A stretch of DNA of 64,000 nt, taken from assembly GCF_014850955.1 (NCBI RefSeq), contig NZ_JACXSS010000001.1, positions 5,208,001 to 5,272,000 of the forward strand, read 5' to 3'. Shown here one piece after another: positions 1 through 10,000 of the stretch. The position numbers were made by a program, and so were the translations under genes. The stretch is from Methylomonas albis. Its GTDB lineage: Bacteria; Pseudomonadota; Gammaproteobacteria; Methylococcales; Methylomonadaceae. The notes below the pieces were generated by a model, which ran no database searches, had not been told where the DNA came from, and saw only the letters and a list, made by a program, of their open reading frames with translations. Position 1 is the first letter of the stretch. Each line of letters opens with the position of its first letter.

Positions 1-1
1 C

Positions 2-1249
2 AAACAATACATTCCCGGTGGCGTGAACTCGCCGGTACGTTCCTTCAGTGGCGTCGGCGGTACCCCGGTGTATTTCGACCGCGCGGCCGGCGCTTACGTT
101 TACGACAGCGAAGGCAAGCGCTATATCGATTATGTCGGTTCCTGGGGGCCAATGATTTTGGGCCACGCCCATCCGGCCGTGATTACAGCCGTTAAACAAA
201 CTGCCGAAAAAGGTTTGAGCTTTGGTGCGCCCACCGAGATAGAAACTCTGATGGCACAAACAGTCTGCGAATTGCTGCCATCGATAGACATGGTGCGGAT
301 GGTCAGCTCCGGCACCGAAGCCACCATGAGCGCCTTGCGTTTGGCCCGCGGTTATACCGGCCGCGACAAAATCGTCAAATTCGAAGGCTGCTACCACGGC
401 CACTCCGATTCTTTATTGGTGAAAGCCGGCTCCGGCGCGCTGACTCTGGGCGTACCCAGCTCGCCGGGCGTACCAGCCTCGGTTGCTGCCGACACCCTCA
501 CGCTGACTTACAACGACAGCGATGCAGTGCGCAGCACCTTTGCCGAACTGGGTGACAAGATTGCCTGCATCATCGCCGAACCGGTAGCCGGCAACATGAA
601 CTGCATTCCACCGGAACCCGGCTTCTTGCAAACCCTACGCGACGTCTGCGACCAATACGGAAGCGTGTTGATTTTCGACGAAGTGATGACCGGCTTCCGC
701 GTCGGTTTGCAAGGCGCGCAAGGCCTATACGGCATCAAACCGGATCTGACCACGCTCGGTAAAATCATCGGCGGCGGCTTGCCGGTCGGCGCTTTCGGAG
801 GCAGCCGCAAGATCATGGAATATCTGGCGCCGCTGGGTCCTGTCTATCAAGCCGGCACGTTGTCCGGCTGCCCGGTAGCGATGGCCGCCGGTTTGAAAAC
901 CCTGGAGCTGATCAACCAGCCCGGCTTCTACGACGCCCTGACCGCCAAAACCACTAAATTATTGGCCGGCCTGCAAGCTTCTGCCGATCAGGCCGGCATC
1001 GCTTTTACCACCAACCAGGTCGGCGGCATGTTTGGCTTGTTCTTTAGCAATGAAAAATCGGTCAGCCGTTTTTCTCAAGTCATGGCTTGCGATGCAAATC
1101 GCTTTAAGCAATTCTTCCATGCCATGCTGGATAAAGGTGTCTACCTAGCGCCGTCGGCTTTTGAAGCCGGATTTGTTTCCGCCGCGCATACGGATGAGGA
1201 TTTGCAGGCAACGGTGGATGCGGCGGCTGAGGTGTTTAAAGCGTTGTGA
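2..1249 (+). CDS. hemL: Glutamate-1-semialdehyde 2,1-aminomutase (5' end outside window)
   Basis: This PLP enzyme turns glutamate-1-semialdehyde into 5-aminolevulinate in the C5 pathway of tetrapyrrole synthesis. The open frame is already running at base 2 ([15 protein letters not shown]), which is the family's conserved N-terminal region, so the GTG at 23 is an internal valine and the true start lies upstream of the window. The cofactor lysine is in [13 protein letters not shown] (Lys codon at 761-763), and [16 protein letters not shown] plus [10 protein letters not shown] form the PLP and substrate pocket. The C-terminus is complete with TGA at 1247-1249. Nothing here shows its regulation. 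Identification is firm. Confidence 0.97.
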   Translation, partial: KQYIPGGVNSPVRSFSGVGGTPVYFDRAAGAYVYDSEGKRYIDYVGSWGPMILGHAHPAVITAVKQTAEKGLSFGAPTEIETLMAQTVCELLPSIDMVRMVSSGTEATMSALRLARGYTGRDKIVKFEGCYHGHSDSLLVKAGSGALTLGVPSSPGVPASVAADTLTLTYNDSDAVRSTFAELGDKIACIIAEPVAGNMNCIPPEPGFLQTLRDVCDQYGSVLIFDEVMTGFRVGLQGAQGLYGIKPDLTTLGKIIGGGLPVGAFGGSRKIMEYLAPLGPVYQAGTLSGCPVAMAAGLKTLELINQPGFYDALTAKTTKLLAGLQASADQAGIAFTTNQVGGMFGLFFSNEKSVSRFSQVMACDANRFKQFFHAMLDKGVYLAPSAFEAGFVSAAHTDEDLQATVDAAAEVFKAL

Positions 1250-1292
1250 GATTGTGGTGTCCGAGTAATATATGAAAACCTTTTAATTACTT

Positions 1293-1299
1293 GTTAGGC
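1293..1299 (+). other. Integron-type core site (GTTAGGC) before the lipoprotein gene
   Basis: GTTAGGC matches the GTTRRRY core where integron integrases cut, and the next ORF begins 2 nt later at 1302, the usual spacing in promoterless gene cassettes. A 7-mer occurs often by chance, so the call depends on the matching structure at 1785-1860. Confidence 0.3.
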
Positions 1300-1301
1300 T
1301 T

Positions 1302-1790
1302 ATGTATCACTATAACCCCTTCATCTATTTCGCTTTAATTGTTGCCTTAACTCTTATTGGCTGCTCTCATGAGTTTGAATTTGGTGTGGTGAGTGGACCA
1401 CTTCAAATCCCCGCGAACACACGGGTGTCAATCAGAAATCCAGAACATATAGTAACCCCGAACCATTATGATTCTGTTTGCGTGCTTCCAGCCGAGCCAT
1501 ATGTGGTTGCGGACGCAGTTTTCGGGCCAAATGGGGTGGTACCACCAAAATTTGTCGGCCCCAATGGAGCGTCGTTCTCACCGAAAATCTTTGTTAGGAA
1601 TGCCTCAGGTATAGAGGATCCTTTACCAAGCATTTCCGAAGCTCTTACCAAAACCGGAACTTGGCTTTGTTTTAGGTCATTGGACAGCAATCAAAAAATA
1701 CACTTACCGTATACTGAGATAGCACTAGAAAGCTCTGAGGCTATGTATATAAAGTCAATTAAGTGGGATAGCACTGAAATATCGTTCTAA
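1302..1790 (+). CDS. Putative lipoprotein of unknown function
   Basis: I do not recognise this 162-residue protein. The N-terminus (MYHYNPFIYFALIVALTLIGC) is a lipoprotein signal peptide with lipobox LIGC ending at Cys21, so it is probably anchored in the outer or inner membrane. The rest has no repeats or membrane segments. The coding sequence is clearly more AT-rich than hemL. The ATG lies 2 nt after a GTTAGGC motif and the TAA stop sits inside TTCTAAC followed by an attC-like inverted repeat, so the gene resembles a solitary integron cassette. There is no good Shine-Dalgarno sequence, as in many cassettes. Confidence 0.7.
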   Translation: MYHYNPFIYFALIVALTLIGCSHEFEFGVVSGPLQIPANTRVSIRNPEHIVTPNHYDSVCVLPAEPYVVADAVFGPNGVVPPKFVGPNGASFSPKIFVRNASGIEDPLPSISEALTKTGTWLCFRSLDSNQKIHLPYTEIALESSEAMYIKSIKWDSTEISF

Positions 1791-1860
1791 CAGGGCTACT
1801 TTGTGCGGTTACGTAAGCTCCGCTAACCGCACTTTAATGCCCTGCTTGGGCCAGTTAAGT
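1785..1860. repeat. attC-like imperfect inverted repeat, also a possible bidirectional terminator
   Basis: The block starts with TTCTAAC (1785-1791, containing the stop codon of the lipoprotein gene) and ends with GTTAAGT (1854-1860, fits GTTRRRY). Between them AGGGC (1792-1796) pairs with GCCCT (1839-1843) and GTGCGGTTA (1803-1811) pairs perfectly with TAACCGCAC (1824-1832), with 6-nt unpaired spacers on each side. This recalls an attC site. The right spacer before GTTAAGT is 9 nt and the first base of TTCTAAC breaks the RYYYAAC rule. As it lies between convergent genes it could simply be a terminator. Confidence 0.4.
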
Positions 1861-1888
1861 GGCTTGGTTTCGCGTTGCTCTTCCCAGC

Positions 1889-2389
1889 CTATCTATTCTC
1901 CAGTTTTGAATTAGATCGCTGTATTTCTAACAAGCGATCATCGCGTTCACGCACCAGCCAATACGTCACACCCAACACCAATGTCGCTGCTGCTAGGGCC
2001 AGCAATACATCGGCGGAGGTTTTGCCCAGATCCAGCACGATAAACTTGCGCGCCAATGCCAACATTGCAATCAACAGTACGACCTTGGTTTGAATGACAC
2101 TTTGTTCGCGGGTCACAACGTATTGCAAGGTGTGATTAAACTCCAGCGCGATCAGCAAGGTCATGATCTCGCCGAATACCTGTTGAAATATTTCGTGGTC
2201 CAAAGGATTCAAAGCATCGAACACCAATCCGCCGATTACCCCAACGAATAACCTGAACAAAGCGACGCTGACGACCAACATCACCAAAAACGTCAGCGCA
2301 AACGCTACGCCGCTTTCGAAGCGTTGATAAAACGTCAACGCATCCCAGTCCTTACAAAAATTTCGCCAACTTGATATGTGATTTTTCAT
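1889..2389 (-). CDS. PsiE-family (phosphate-starvation-inducible) inner-membrane protein
   Basis: This 166-residue protein resembles the PsiE family of small inner-membrane proteins of unknown biochemical role. It shows four hydrophobic segments, the first LTFLVMLVVSVALFRLFVGV, with conserved-looking HEIFQQVFGEIMTLLIALEFNHTL, which is typical of PsiE. The start at 2389 (MKNHISS) is preferred because GGAG lies 8 nt upstream; an ATG 12 codons earlier has no ribosome site. It is convergent with the lipoprotein gene. No Pho box was identified. Confidence 0.75.
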   Translation of the reverse strand: MKNHISSWRNFCKDWDALTFYQRFESGVAFALTFLVMLVVSVALFRLFVGVIGGLVFDALNPLDHEIFQQVFGEIMTLLIALEFNHTLQYVVTREQSVIQTKVVLLIAMLALARKFIVLDLGKTSADVLLALAAATLVLGVTYWLVRERDDRLLEIQRSNSKLENR

Positions 2390-2543
2390 GCCGTGTACTC
2401 CGTGATCTTCAAAAGATAAATGCACTTAGTATGAATATGCGCGAAAGTAGTTGCCGCGAGTTAGAATTTCAATAGTTCCCCATTCTTGGCGCGGCAGCGG
2501 TTTTTACAGCTATCAGCCAGATAACCGATTTGGACTAAAACAG

Positions 2544-3176
2544 ATGAATAGACTGACCAAGCAGATTGAATCGCTTTTATCGGTTCGTAACGAGAAATGC
2601 GCGTACCCACATAACAAATTAAACGAGTCTTTGCTTTTGGTGTTTGGCTTGCTCACCGTATTTCCACACCTAAGCCACGCGGAGTTTGTTACCCATCCGC
2701 TGGACGGTGCTCCGCCTGCTCAGTCAGCGGAAACCCCTGCCCAGCCGGACACTGCCGAGACTAAACAAGCCAATCAAGCGGAAATTGACTTTAACGAGCA
2801 GTTTGGAGAAAAGAAGCTGGGTACCTGCAGCATGACATACAAGCTGGAGGGCTTTTCGCTGGCGTATAAGCAATACGATGGCACCGGCGAAATCACCTGC
2901 CGCAATGGTCAAAAAGCTCAGGTCAAACTGTCGTCAAAAAGCATAGGTTTTACGATTGGTTATTCCGTTATAGAAGGCGAAGGCCATTTCACCGATGTGA
3001 AATATATCAGCGAAATTTTTGGCGATTACATTTCGCTGGGCAATCACTTTGGCATTAAAAACTCGGTGGATAGGCAAGTATTGACCCGCGGCGAAATTTC
3101 CCTGGTTTTAATGGGTAAAGGCAAGGGCTTTGATATTGGTTTTACGATTGGGGATTTGTCGATCAAGCCGCGTTAA
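2544..3176 (+). CDS. Putative secreted protein, unknown function
   Basis: About 210 residues from ATG 2544; the frame stays open back to 2451 but those codons look non-coding. A hydrophobic stretch, SLLLVFGLLTVFPHLSHA, followed by a probable cleavage site suggests export, although the stretch before it is long for a signal peptide, so the start is uncertain. A proline/alanine-rich linker (about residues 50-75) leads to a domain with two cysteines (LGTCSMTYKLEG and EITCRNG) and a glycine-rich beta pattern ending GFDIGFTIGDLSIKPR. This resembles small periplasmic beta proteins, but I cannot name a family. It precedes rmuC by 31 nt. Confidence 0.55.
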   Translation: MNRLTKQIESLLSVRNEKCAYPHNKLNESLLLVFGLLTVFPHLSHAEFVTHPLDGAPPAQSAETPAQPDTAETKQANQAEIDFNEQFGEKKLGTCSMTYKLEGFSLAYKQYDGTGEITCRNGQKAQVKLSSKSIGFTIGYSVIEGEGHFTDVKYISEIFGDYISLGNHFGIKNSVDRQVLTRGEISLVLMGKGKGFDIGFTIGDLSIKPR

Positions 3177-3207
3177 CTCGTCTGCTTGATTCATTAAGAG
3201 GATTTCG

Positions 3208-4551
3208 ATGGAAACAGGAGTAGGGATGGCACTAGCGGCAATACCGTTGGCGGCTTTGCTTGGTTACATGATTTGCGCCTGGCTGAGCGGTAAGCGGCAG
3301 CGCGAATTGCAAAGTCAGTTAGAGCAGCAGCAACAGCAAGTCCAGCAACAGGCCGTTAAATTGGCCGTGGCCGAAGAGCGGGTTTTGCTGTTGGCGCAAA
3401 AAGAATCCGAGTTGCAATTGCTGCAACAACAATTGTTGGAGTTAAAAACCGAAAACGCGGATCTCAACGCCCGGCAGCAAGAACAACACAAAGGCAACGC
3501 CGAGAAAATCCGCCTACTGCAAGACACGGAAAATCAGTTAAAAACACAATTCGAAAATTTAGCCCACAAGATTTTTGAAGAACGTGGCAAACAATTCGTC
3601 GAGCACAATAAAGTCAGTATCGAAAATCTGGTGGCACCACTCAAGCAACAACTGGGCGAATTCAAAACTCGGGTCGAAAGCGTTTACGACAACGAAACCA
3701 AAGATCGTATTTCTTTGCGCGAGGAAATCGTCTCGCTCCGCCGCGATACTGCCAAGATGAATCAGGAAGCGCTGAATTTAACCAGAGCTTTGAAAGGCGA
3801 TCACAAAACCCAAGGCAACTGGGGTGAAATGATCCTGGAAAAAGTCTTGGAACAATCCGGTTTACGCAAAGGCATCGAATACGAAACTCAAGGTGCGTTT
3901 CGCGATGAAGACAATCGGCTGTTCAAGCCCGATGTGATCGTGCGTTTGCCGGAAAACAAGGATGTAATCATCGATTCCAAAGTCTCGCTAGTGGCCTACG
4001 AGCGTTATTGCTCGGCAGAAGACGATAACCAGCGCATCGAAGCCCTGAAACAACACACCGAAGCAGTTAGAAACCACATCAAAGGCTTAAGCAACAAAGA
4101 CTATTCCAGTTTGAAAGGTCTACGCTCGCTGGATTTTGTGTTGCTCTTCATGCCAATAGAAGCGGCCTTCATGGCAGCGTTCCAGGCCGACGAAAAATTA
4201 TTCAACGATGCTTTCGAACACAAAATCGTGGTCGTTACCCCGACAACCTTATTGGCGACTTTACGCACCGTGCAAAACATCTGGCGGTACGAACAACAAA
4301 ACGAGAACGCGCGCTTGATTGCAGACAAGGCCGGCAGTTTGTACGACAAGATCAGAGGTTTTGTCGAAGACATCGAAAAATTGGGAAATCAACTCAGCAC
4401 GGTACAAAGAACCTACGATGGCATCGTCAACAAACTGAGTAGCGGTAGCGGCAACTTGTTGCGTCAAGCCAGCGCTTTGGAAGAATTGGGCGTCAAAGTC
4501 AAAAAGAAACTGCCTAAAAGCTTAACGGAACACCTGCAAGCAGAAGATTAG
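3208..4551 (+). CDS. rmuC: DNA recombination protein RmuC
   Basis: RmuC is a conserved coiled-coil protein with a nuclease-like fold that limits DNA inversion between repeats; its exact activity is not settled. This copy has 447 residues, the family size. Residues 5-25 form a membrane anchor, residues 30-140 a Gln/Glu-rich coiled coil, and the RmuC domain follows with GDHKTQGNWGEMILEKVLE, KPDVIVRLPENKDVIIDSKVS and DFVLLFMPIEAAF as hallmarks. GAGG lies 6 nt before the ATG. The gene ends at a 430-bp gene-free region with DnaA boxes. Confidence 0.95.
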   Translation: METGVGMALAAIPLAALLGYMICAWLSGKRQRELQSQLEQQQQQVQQQAVKLAVAEERVLLLAQKESELQLLQQQLLELKTENADLNARQQEQHKGNAEKIRLLQDTENQLKTQFENLAHKIFEERGKQFVEHNKVSIENLVAPLKQQLGEFKTRVESVYDNETKDRISLREEIVSLRRDTAKMNQEALNLTRALKGDHKTQGNWGEMILEKVLEQSGLRKGIEYETQGAFRDEDNRLFKPDVIVRLPENKDVIIDSKVSLVAYERYCSAEDDNQRIEALKQHTEAVRNHIKGLSNKDYSSLKGLRSLDFVLLFMPIEAAFMAAFQADEKLFNDAFEHKIVVVTPTTLLATLRTVQNIWRYEQQNENARLIADKAGSLYDKIRGFVEDIEKLGNQLSTVQRTYDGIVNKLSSGSGNLLRQASALEELGVKVKKKLPKSLTEHLQAED

Positions 4552-4985
4552 CTTTTAAGCAGCTCAAATTCCCTGCCCGTATAAATGGGACAGTCGCAAT
4601 AGTAATAATAACTTTATATATATCTTTAGATTACTATTACTACTAGTGACGAAAAATCTGTGGAAAACCTGTTTTAGCTGTTTTTATTCAAAGACTTATT
4701 GGAAATTAACGCTGTTATACCTGGGACTTTCTGCTTGTTCACAGGCTGGGGATAACTGAAAGACGGGTTTTTGCAGACTACTTATCCACAAATTCCTAGG
4801 TCTTCAACCAACAGGTTTTCAACAAATGGCCTATGTTCAGATTAAGGATTTTTATCTAGCCTTTTCGCAGCCAATGACCTGCTATTGGGTTTGTTACAGC
4901 CATTAACAGTGATAGCATGCCTGGAGTGTGGGAATAGCGTAGTCAGTCCTTGAATACCGGAATAAAAAGAACAGAGGCCATCAGC
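4552..4985. other. Gene-free region with DnaA boxes and AT-rich block (origin-like)
   Basis: No gene is seen in these 434 bases. An AT-rich stretch (about 4602-4630) is followed by triplet-like TTACTATTACTACTAG (4631-4646), which resembles the DnaA-trio element of bacterial unwinding regions. Four DnaA-box-like 9-mers follow: TGTGGAAAA (4659-4667) and TTATCCACA (4782-4790) fit TTWTNCACA fully, while TTGTTCACA (4735-4743) and TGGGGATAA (4747-4755) each miss by one base. It could be a replication origin, a DnaA-titration site or a DnaA-controlled promoter. The neighbours rmuC and a MaoC-like gene are not usual oriC markers. Confidence 0.5.
4782..4790 (+). promoter_or_regulatory. Consensus DnaA box
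   Basis: TTATCCACA is identical to the strongest E. coli DnaA box. A second perfect match to TTWTNCACA lies on the other strand at 4659-4667. Confidence 0.6.
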
Positions 4986-5912
4986 ATGAATCAAACCAAC
5001 CCAGAGTTTTTCAGTCAGTTACATATCGACATTGCCCGCAATTCCACCGACGATTTCAATCTACTCCACGATAGCCGGAAGTGGCAGAACATTAATGGCA
5101 ATCCGTTTAACGGCCCGATTAGCTTGGGATTTCAGCTGGAGTCCTTGATCGAAGGTAAGATTGCCGAGTATCGTCGGCAACATGACGAAGAAAAATTGAT
5201 AGCTGAACAGGGTTTGAACTTTAGCAATTACCAATTTACCTTTGCTAACGCCATCAAGCCCGGCCAGACAATTGAAGTAGACATCAAGGAATCGCTGTTT
5301 AAACATGAGCCTTCAGCGAGTTTGAGCAATCGGATTATCGTCAAAGCCGACGGTAAACTGGCTTTGACCGGCTATAAAAAAGAAACCGCCGAACCGCTGT
5401 TTTTGGGTCAGCCGAATTTGTCTCGGGTCGGCGAATTAAAAATCCAGCCCGACCGTTGTTTTTTGAATAATGGTTTTTTTCTAAAACGTAAGTTCATGAT
5501 GACCAGCAATGCCAAGAATTTTCTATGCGCATCGCTAAGGGATCAAACCCAGTATTTCGACGAATTGCAGGATAAGGTTATCTTTCCGGAGATGTTCCCA
5601 TGTGCGCTGTTGTCTAGTGCCTTACTTGAAAAGGCCTTGAAATGGCTGCACGATTTCGAGCGTAACCCCATGGTCTATACTTCGCACAAAATTTCTATCG
5701 ACAGACGGTGTTTGTCGCAGCTTAGAAGTAACGACGCGGTGCATATTTTGATCAAACCCGCAGCGGATTGTGCCGCGCACGATTTTGGCGATTTGAACGC
5801 CACACCCTTGGATTACGAATGTTACGGCCTCGTCAACAATAATAATGCTTTGTTGTTTAGAGCATTGATTTCGTTGGTGCCGCTGGAGTCGATCCTTAAG
5901 GCAATGGCATAA
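4986..5912 (+). CDS. MaoC-like hot-dog domain protein
   Basis: A 308-residue protein whose first 140 residues carry the hydratase-2 signature of MaoC-like dehydratases: STDDFNLLHD followed by NPFNGPISLGFQL, where Asp and His would be catalytic. The second half (from about residue 150) looks like a second, degenerate hot-dog half, giving the double-hot-dog length. It probably binds an acyl thioester (CoA or ACP); the substrate cannot be told. Start 4986 is preferred to the TTG at 4950 because AGAGG lies 8 nt upstream. The RND pump genes follow after 41 nt and may be co-transcribed. Confidence 0.65.
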   Translation: MNQTNPEFFSQLHIDIARNSTDDFNLLHDSRKWQNINGNPFNGPISLGFQLESLIEGKIAEYRRQHDEEKLIAEQGLNFSNYQFTFANAIKPGQTIEVDIKESLFKHEPSASLSNRIIVKADGKLALTGYKKETAEPLFLGQPNLSRVGELKIQPDRCFLNNGFFLKRKFMMTSNAKNFLCASLRDQTQYFDELQDKVIFPEMFPCALLSSALLEKALKWLHDFERNPMVYTSHKISIDRRCLSQLRSNDAVHILIKPAADCAAHDFGDLNATPLDYECYGLVNNNNALLFRALISLVPLESILKAMA

Positions 5913-5953
5913 GTAACGCTGAATGCAGTTCGGTCTATTTTAAAGGGGATAAG

Positions 5954-7021
5954 ATGAAATATTTGTTGTTGACGTTGCCGCTATTGCTGGTCGCTTGCGA
6001 AAAACCAGCGCCCACGGCATCAGTGCCCAGACCGGCTTTAGTGGTGACAGTAGGCGAACAGACCGCAGCGGCTCCCATCATACTGGTGGGTGAAATCCAC
6101 TCCCGCTATGAAAGTGCTCAAGGTTTTCGCATCAACGGCAAAATTATCGAACGTAATGTTGATACAGGCGCAGTGGTGACGAAAGGTCAGCTGTTGGCGA
6201 AACTGGACAGTATGGATACCGGTTTATCGACCCAAGCGGCTCAGGCGGAAGTGCGGGCGGCGGAAGCCGATTTAGCATTGGCCCAAGCCGAACTGGACAG
6301 ACAACGCCAATTGCATGCCAGCAAATTTATTTCCAACCAGGCTTTGGATATCCAGGAAGCGCAGTTCAAGGCAGCGGCGGCCAGGGTAAAGCAGACGCGG
6401 GCGCAAGCCGCCGTAACCGGCAATCAGTCGCGCTACACGCATTTATTGGCGGAGCGGGATGGCGTGGTTACCCAAATTCATGCCGAACCGGGCCAGGTGG
6501 TTGCTGCCGGCGAGCCTATTGTTCGTATAGCGGTGCCGGACAATAAGGAAGTCGAAATTGCAGTGCCCGAATCGCGGATGTTGGGCATTGCGGTTGATGT
6601 GCCGGCGGAAATAAGACTTTGGGCTAATCCGAATACCGTATATCAAGGTAAAGTTCGGGAAGTGGCGCCGGCTGCCGATAATGTTACGCGTACCTTTCAA
6701 GTGCGGGTGGCTCTGCTGAATGCCGACGATTCGGTGCGTTTGGGCATGACCGCCGGCGTCCGTTTTTATCATCAAGAGACCAACGACTTTTTATTACCGA
6801 CCACGGCAGTTACCCAGCGCGACGGCAAATCCGTAGTTTGGGTGCTTAATCCAGCCGACGGCGAAGTTCAACCTAGGGCGGTACAAGCCGGTGCGTTCCG
6901 CGAAGACGGCGTGTTGATCTCTCAAGGCATACAAAAGGGCGAACAAGTCGTCGTCGCTGGGGTGCAAACTTTGGTACCTGGGCAGATAGTAAGGGCGACG
7001 CCGATGCGGAGCCAGCCATGA
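5954..7021 (+). CDS. RND efflux periplasmic adaptor (membrane-fusion) lipoprotein
   Basis: This 355-residue adaptor would link an inner-membrane RND pump to an outer-membrane channel. The signal peptide ends in lipobox LLVAC (Cys15). A lipoyl/barrel-sandwich half follows (GFRINGKIIERNVDTGAVVTKGQ), then an alpha-helical hairpin rich in Ala/Gln (about residues 95-150), the second lipoyl half (ERDGVVTQIHAEPGQVVAAGEP) and beta-barrel and membrane-proximal domains. It overlaps the pump gene by 4 nt (ATGA), so the two are co-translated. No outer-membrane factor gene is nearby; a TolC-type protein elsewhere is probably used. Confidence 0.93.
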   Translation: MKYLLLTLPLLLVACEKPAPTASVPRPALVVTVGEQTAAAPIILVGEIHSRYESAQGFRINGKIIERNVDTGAVVTKGQLLAKLDSMDTGLSTQAAQAEVRAAEADLALAQAELDRQRQLHASKFISNQALDIQEAQFKAAAARVKQTRAQAAVTGNQSRYTHLLAERDGVVTQIHAEPGQVVAAGEPIVRIAVPDNKEVEIAVPESRMLGIAVDVPAEIRLWANPNTVYQGKVREVAPAADNVTRTFQVRVALLNADDSVRLGMTAGVRFYHQETNDFLLPTTAVTQRDGKSVVWVLNPADGEVQPRAVQAGAFREDGVLISQGIQKGEQVVVAGVQTLVPGQIVRATPMRSQP

Positions 7022-10000
7022 AATCGGGTTTTAACCTTTCCGAATGGTCCTTACGCCACCCGGCATTGGTTTTATATGCCATGTTGACGTTGACTTTGGT
7101 TGGTATGCTTTCTTATACCAGGCTGGGCCAGTCGGAAGATCCGCCGTTTACCTTTAAAGTAATGGTGGTCCGTACCGCTTGGCCCGGTGCCAGCGCCCAG
7201 GAAGTGGAACAACAAGTCACCGATAAACTGGAAAAAAAACTGCAGGAAGTTCCCTGGTTGGATAATTTACGCAGCTATTCCAGGCCGGGCGAATCATTAA
7301 TTTTTCTGTCGGCCAAAGACTCCACACCAGCGGCGCAAGTCCCGGATATTTTTTATCAAGTTCGTAAAAAAATCGGCGATATTGCGTATACCTTGCCAAA
7401 CGGCGTCGAAGGCCCAACGTTTAACGATGAATTTGGGGATGTATATGGAAATTTGTATGCATTGACCGGCGACGGCTACGACTACGCGGAACTGAAGCGG
7501 TACGCTGAAACACTGCGCGCCGAGCTGCTTAGAGTGAACGATGTAGCTAAGGTCGATTTTTTCGGCGAGCAGAAACAACGCATTTATGTCGATTTGTCCA
7601 ATGCCAAGTTGGCTACAATCGGCATCGATGTCGCAACCTTGCTACGTACGCTGCAAGCCCAAAACCTGGTAACCGGCAGTGGCAGTTTCGATTCTGAAAA
7701 CGAGCGTATTCGGATAGCGGTGACTGGTCGTTACGATAGATTGGAAGAATTGCGGGATGTACGTTTTCGCGCCAATAACCATGAATTCCGACTCGGCGAT
7801 ATAGCGAAGGTCAGTCGGGGCTTTGAAGATCCTCCCAAGGACAGAGTTCGTTATAAAGGCCATGACGCCTTATTGATCGGGGTATCAATGCGTGCTGGCG
7901 GCGATATCATCAAATTGGGCAGCGATCTGGATCAGGCCGTAACAAATACCCAAGCCCAATTGCCTGTGGGTTTGGAATTACATACTGTGTCTTCGCAGCC
8001 GAAAGCGGTACAGCGTTCGGTCAACGAATTTGCCAAATCGCTGACCGAAGCGGTCGTCATAGTATTAGGCGTTAGCCTGCTGTCTTTGGGCTTGCGGACC
8101 GGTATTGTTGTGGCGATCACTATCCCGGTAGTCTTGGCGGTTACTTTCTGGCTGATGCATTTGTTTGGCGTTGGGCTGCATAAAATTTCCCTGGGTGCAT
8201 TGATCTTGGCCTTGGGTTTGCTGGTGGACGACGCGATCATCGCCGTGGAAATGATGGCCTCTAAGATGGAACAGGGCTGGGATCGTACTCGCGCCGCAGC
8301 GTTTGCCTATACATCCACCGCTATGCCTATGCTAAGCGGCACATTAGTCACGGCCGCCGGCTTTTTGCCGATTGCCACGGCTGCCTCTTCCACGGGCGAA
8401 TACACGCGTTCCATCTTTCAGGTGGTGGTGATAGCGCTGCTAGTATCTTGGTTTGCGGCAGTGGTGTTTGTACCCTATTTGGGCTATCGCTTACTGCCGG
8501 ACATGGGTAAGGGGCCGGAGCAAGCGTCCGGTTGGGCGCGGTTTTGGGCTAGGTTGTTGAAAAAACCACAGTCAGACCCGCCAAAAATCCATGCGCACGA
8601 TCTTTACCAAACACCATTTTATCTGCGCTTTCGAAAATTGGTTGCCGCTTGCGTTATACACCGTTGGCTGGTGATTTTTTTAACCATAGCCATGTTTTTT
8701 ACCGCTATTTTCGGTTTTAAGTTTGTGCAACAACAGTTTTTTCCGGATTCCACCCGGCCGGAACTAATTGTCGATTTGCGCTTGGCGGAGGGCGTGTCGT
8801 ATGCCGCTACCGAAACCGATGTGAAGAAACTTGAGGCATGGCTGGATAAACAAAGCGGCATCGATAATTATGTGGCTTATGTTGGGAACGGCAGTCCGCG
8901 CTTTTATTTGCCTTTGGATCAACAGTTACCGCAACGCAGCTTTGCGCAGTTTGTGGTATTGACTAATGGCCCGGCAGAACGCGAACAACTACGCGATAAA
9001 TTGATACGCCTATTCGAACAGGATTTTCCGGATATGCGCGGCAGCGTATTACGTCTGGAAAATGGGCCGCCGGTGGGTTTTCCTTTGCAATTCAGAGTAT
9101 CCGGGCCGGATTTATTAACGTTACGCACTATCGCCCATCAAGTGGCGGATGTCATGCGCGCAAACCCCTATCCATCGAATGTGCAGTTGGATTGGGATGA
9201 GCCGGTGAAAGTCGTGCGAGTGAATGTCGAGCAATCCAAAGCTAGGCTGTTGGGAATCGCTTCCAACGATATTGCCAACATTATCAACGGCGCCCTGCAA
9301 GGTTTGTATGTTACCGAATTTCGCGAAGGTATCGAGCGCATCGACTTATTGGTGCGCGGAGCCGAAATCGAACGTAAGCATTTATCGCGTCTGCAAAATT
9401 TGATGATCCCGATTCCTGGCGGACGCAGTGTGCCCCTGTCGCAAGTTGCGGAACTGGAATACGGCTTTGAGGAAGGTTTGATTTGGCGGCGTAATCGCGT
9501 GCCTACCGTTACTGTTAGAGCGAATTTATACGGCAACATGCAGGCGCCGATGGTGTCGGCACAAATAGAAGAACAACTGGCCGACATAAAGCGGCAATTG
9601 CCCGCCGGCTACCGCCTGGAGACGGGTGGTGCGGTTGAAGAATCGGCTAAAGGTGGTGATTCGGTGGCAGCCGGTATGCCTTTGTTTTTTCTGACTGTAT
9701 TGACCGTGTTGATGATCCAATTACAAAGTTTTTCGCGGATGGCCTTGGTGTTATTGACAGCGCCGCTGGGTTTAATCGGCGTGACTTTGTTTTTATTGAT
9801 TTTTCAGCAACCATTCGGGTTTGTAGCGATGTTGGGTACCATCGCGCTTTCGGGAATGATCATGCGCAACTCAGTGATTCTGGTCGATCAAATCGATCAG
9901 GATAAGCTGGCAGGGCGTTCGGATTTTGATGCTATTGTTGATTCGACGGTGCGCCGGTTCCGGCCTATCGTATTAACTGCCGCAGCAGCGATACTGGCAA

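Noticed and set aside
23..25. GTG at 23 as hemL start
   Set aside because: The frame continues upstream as KQYIPGG, which belongs to HemL; the true start is outside the window.
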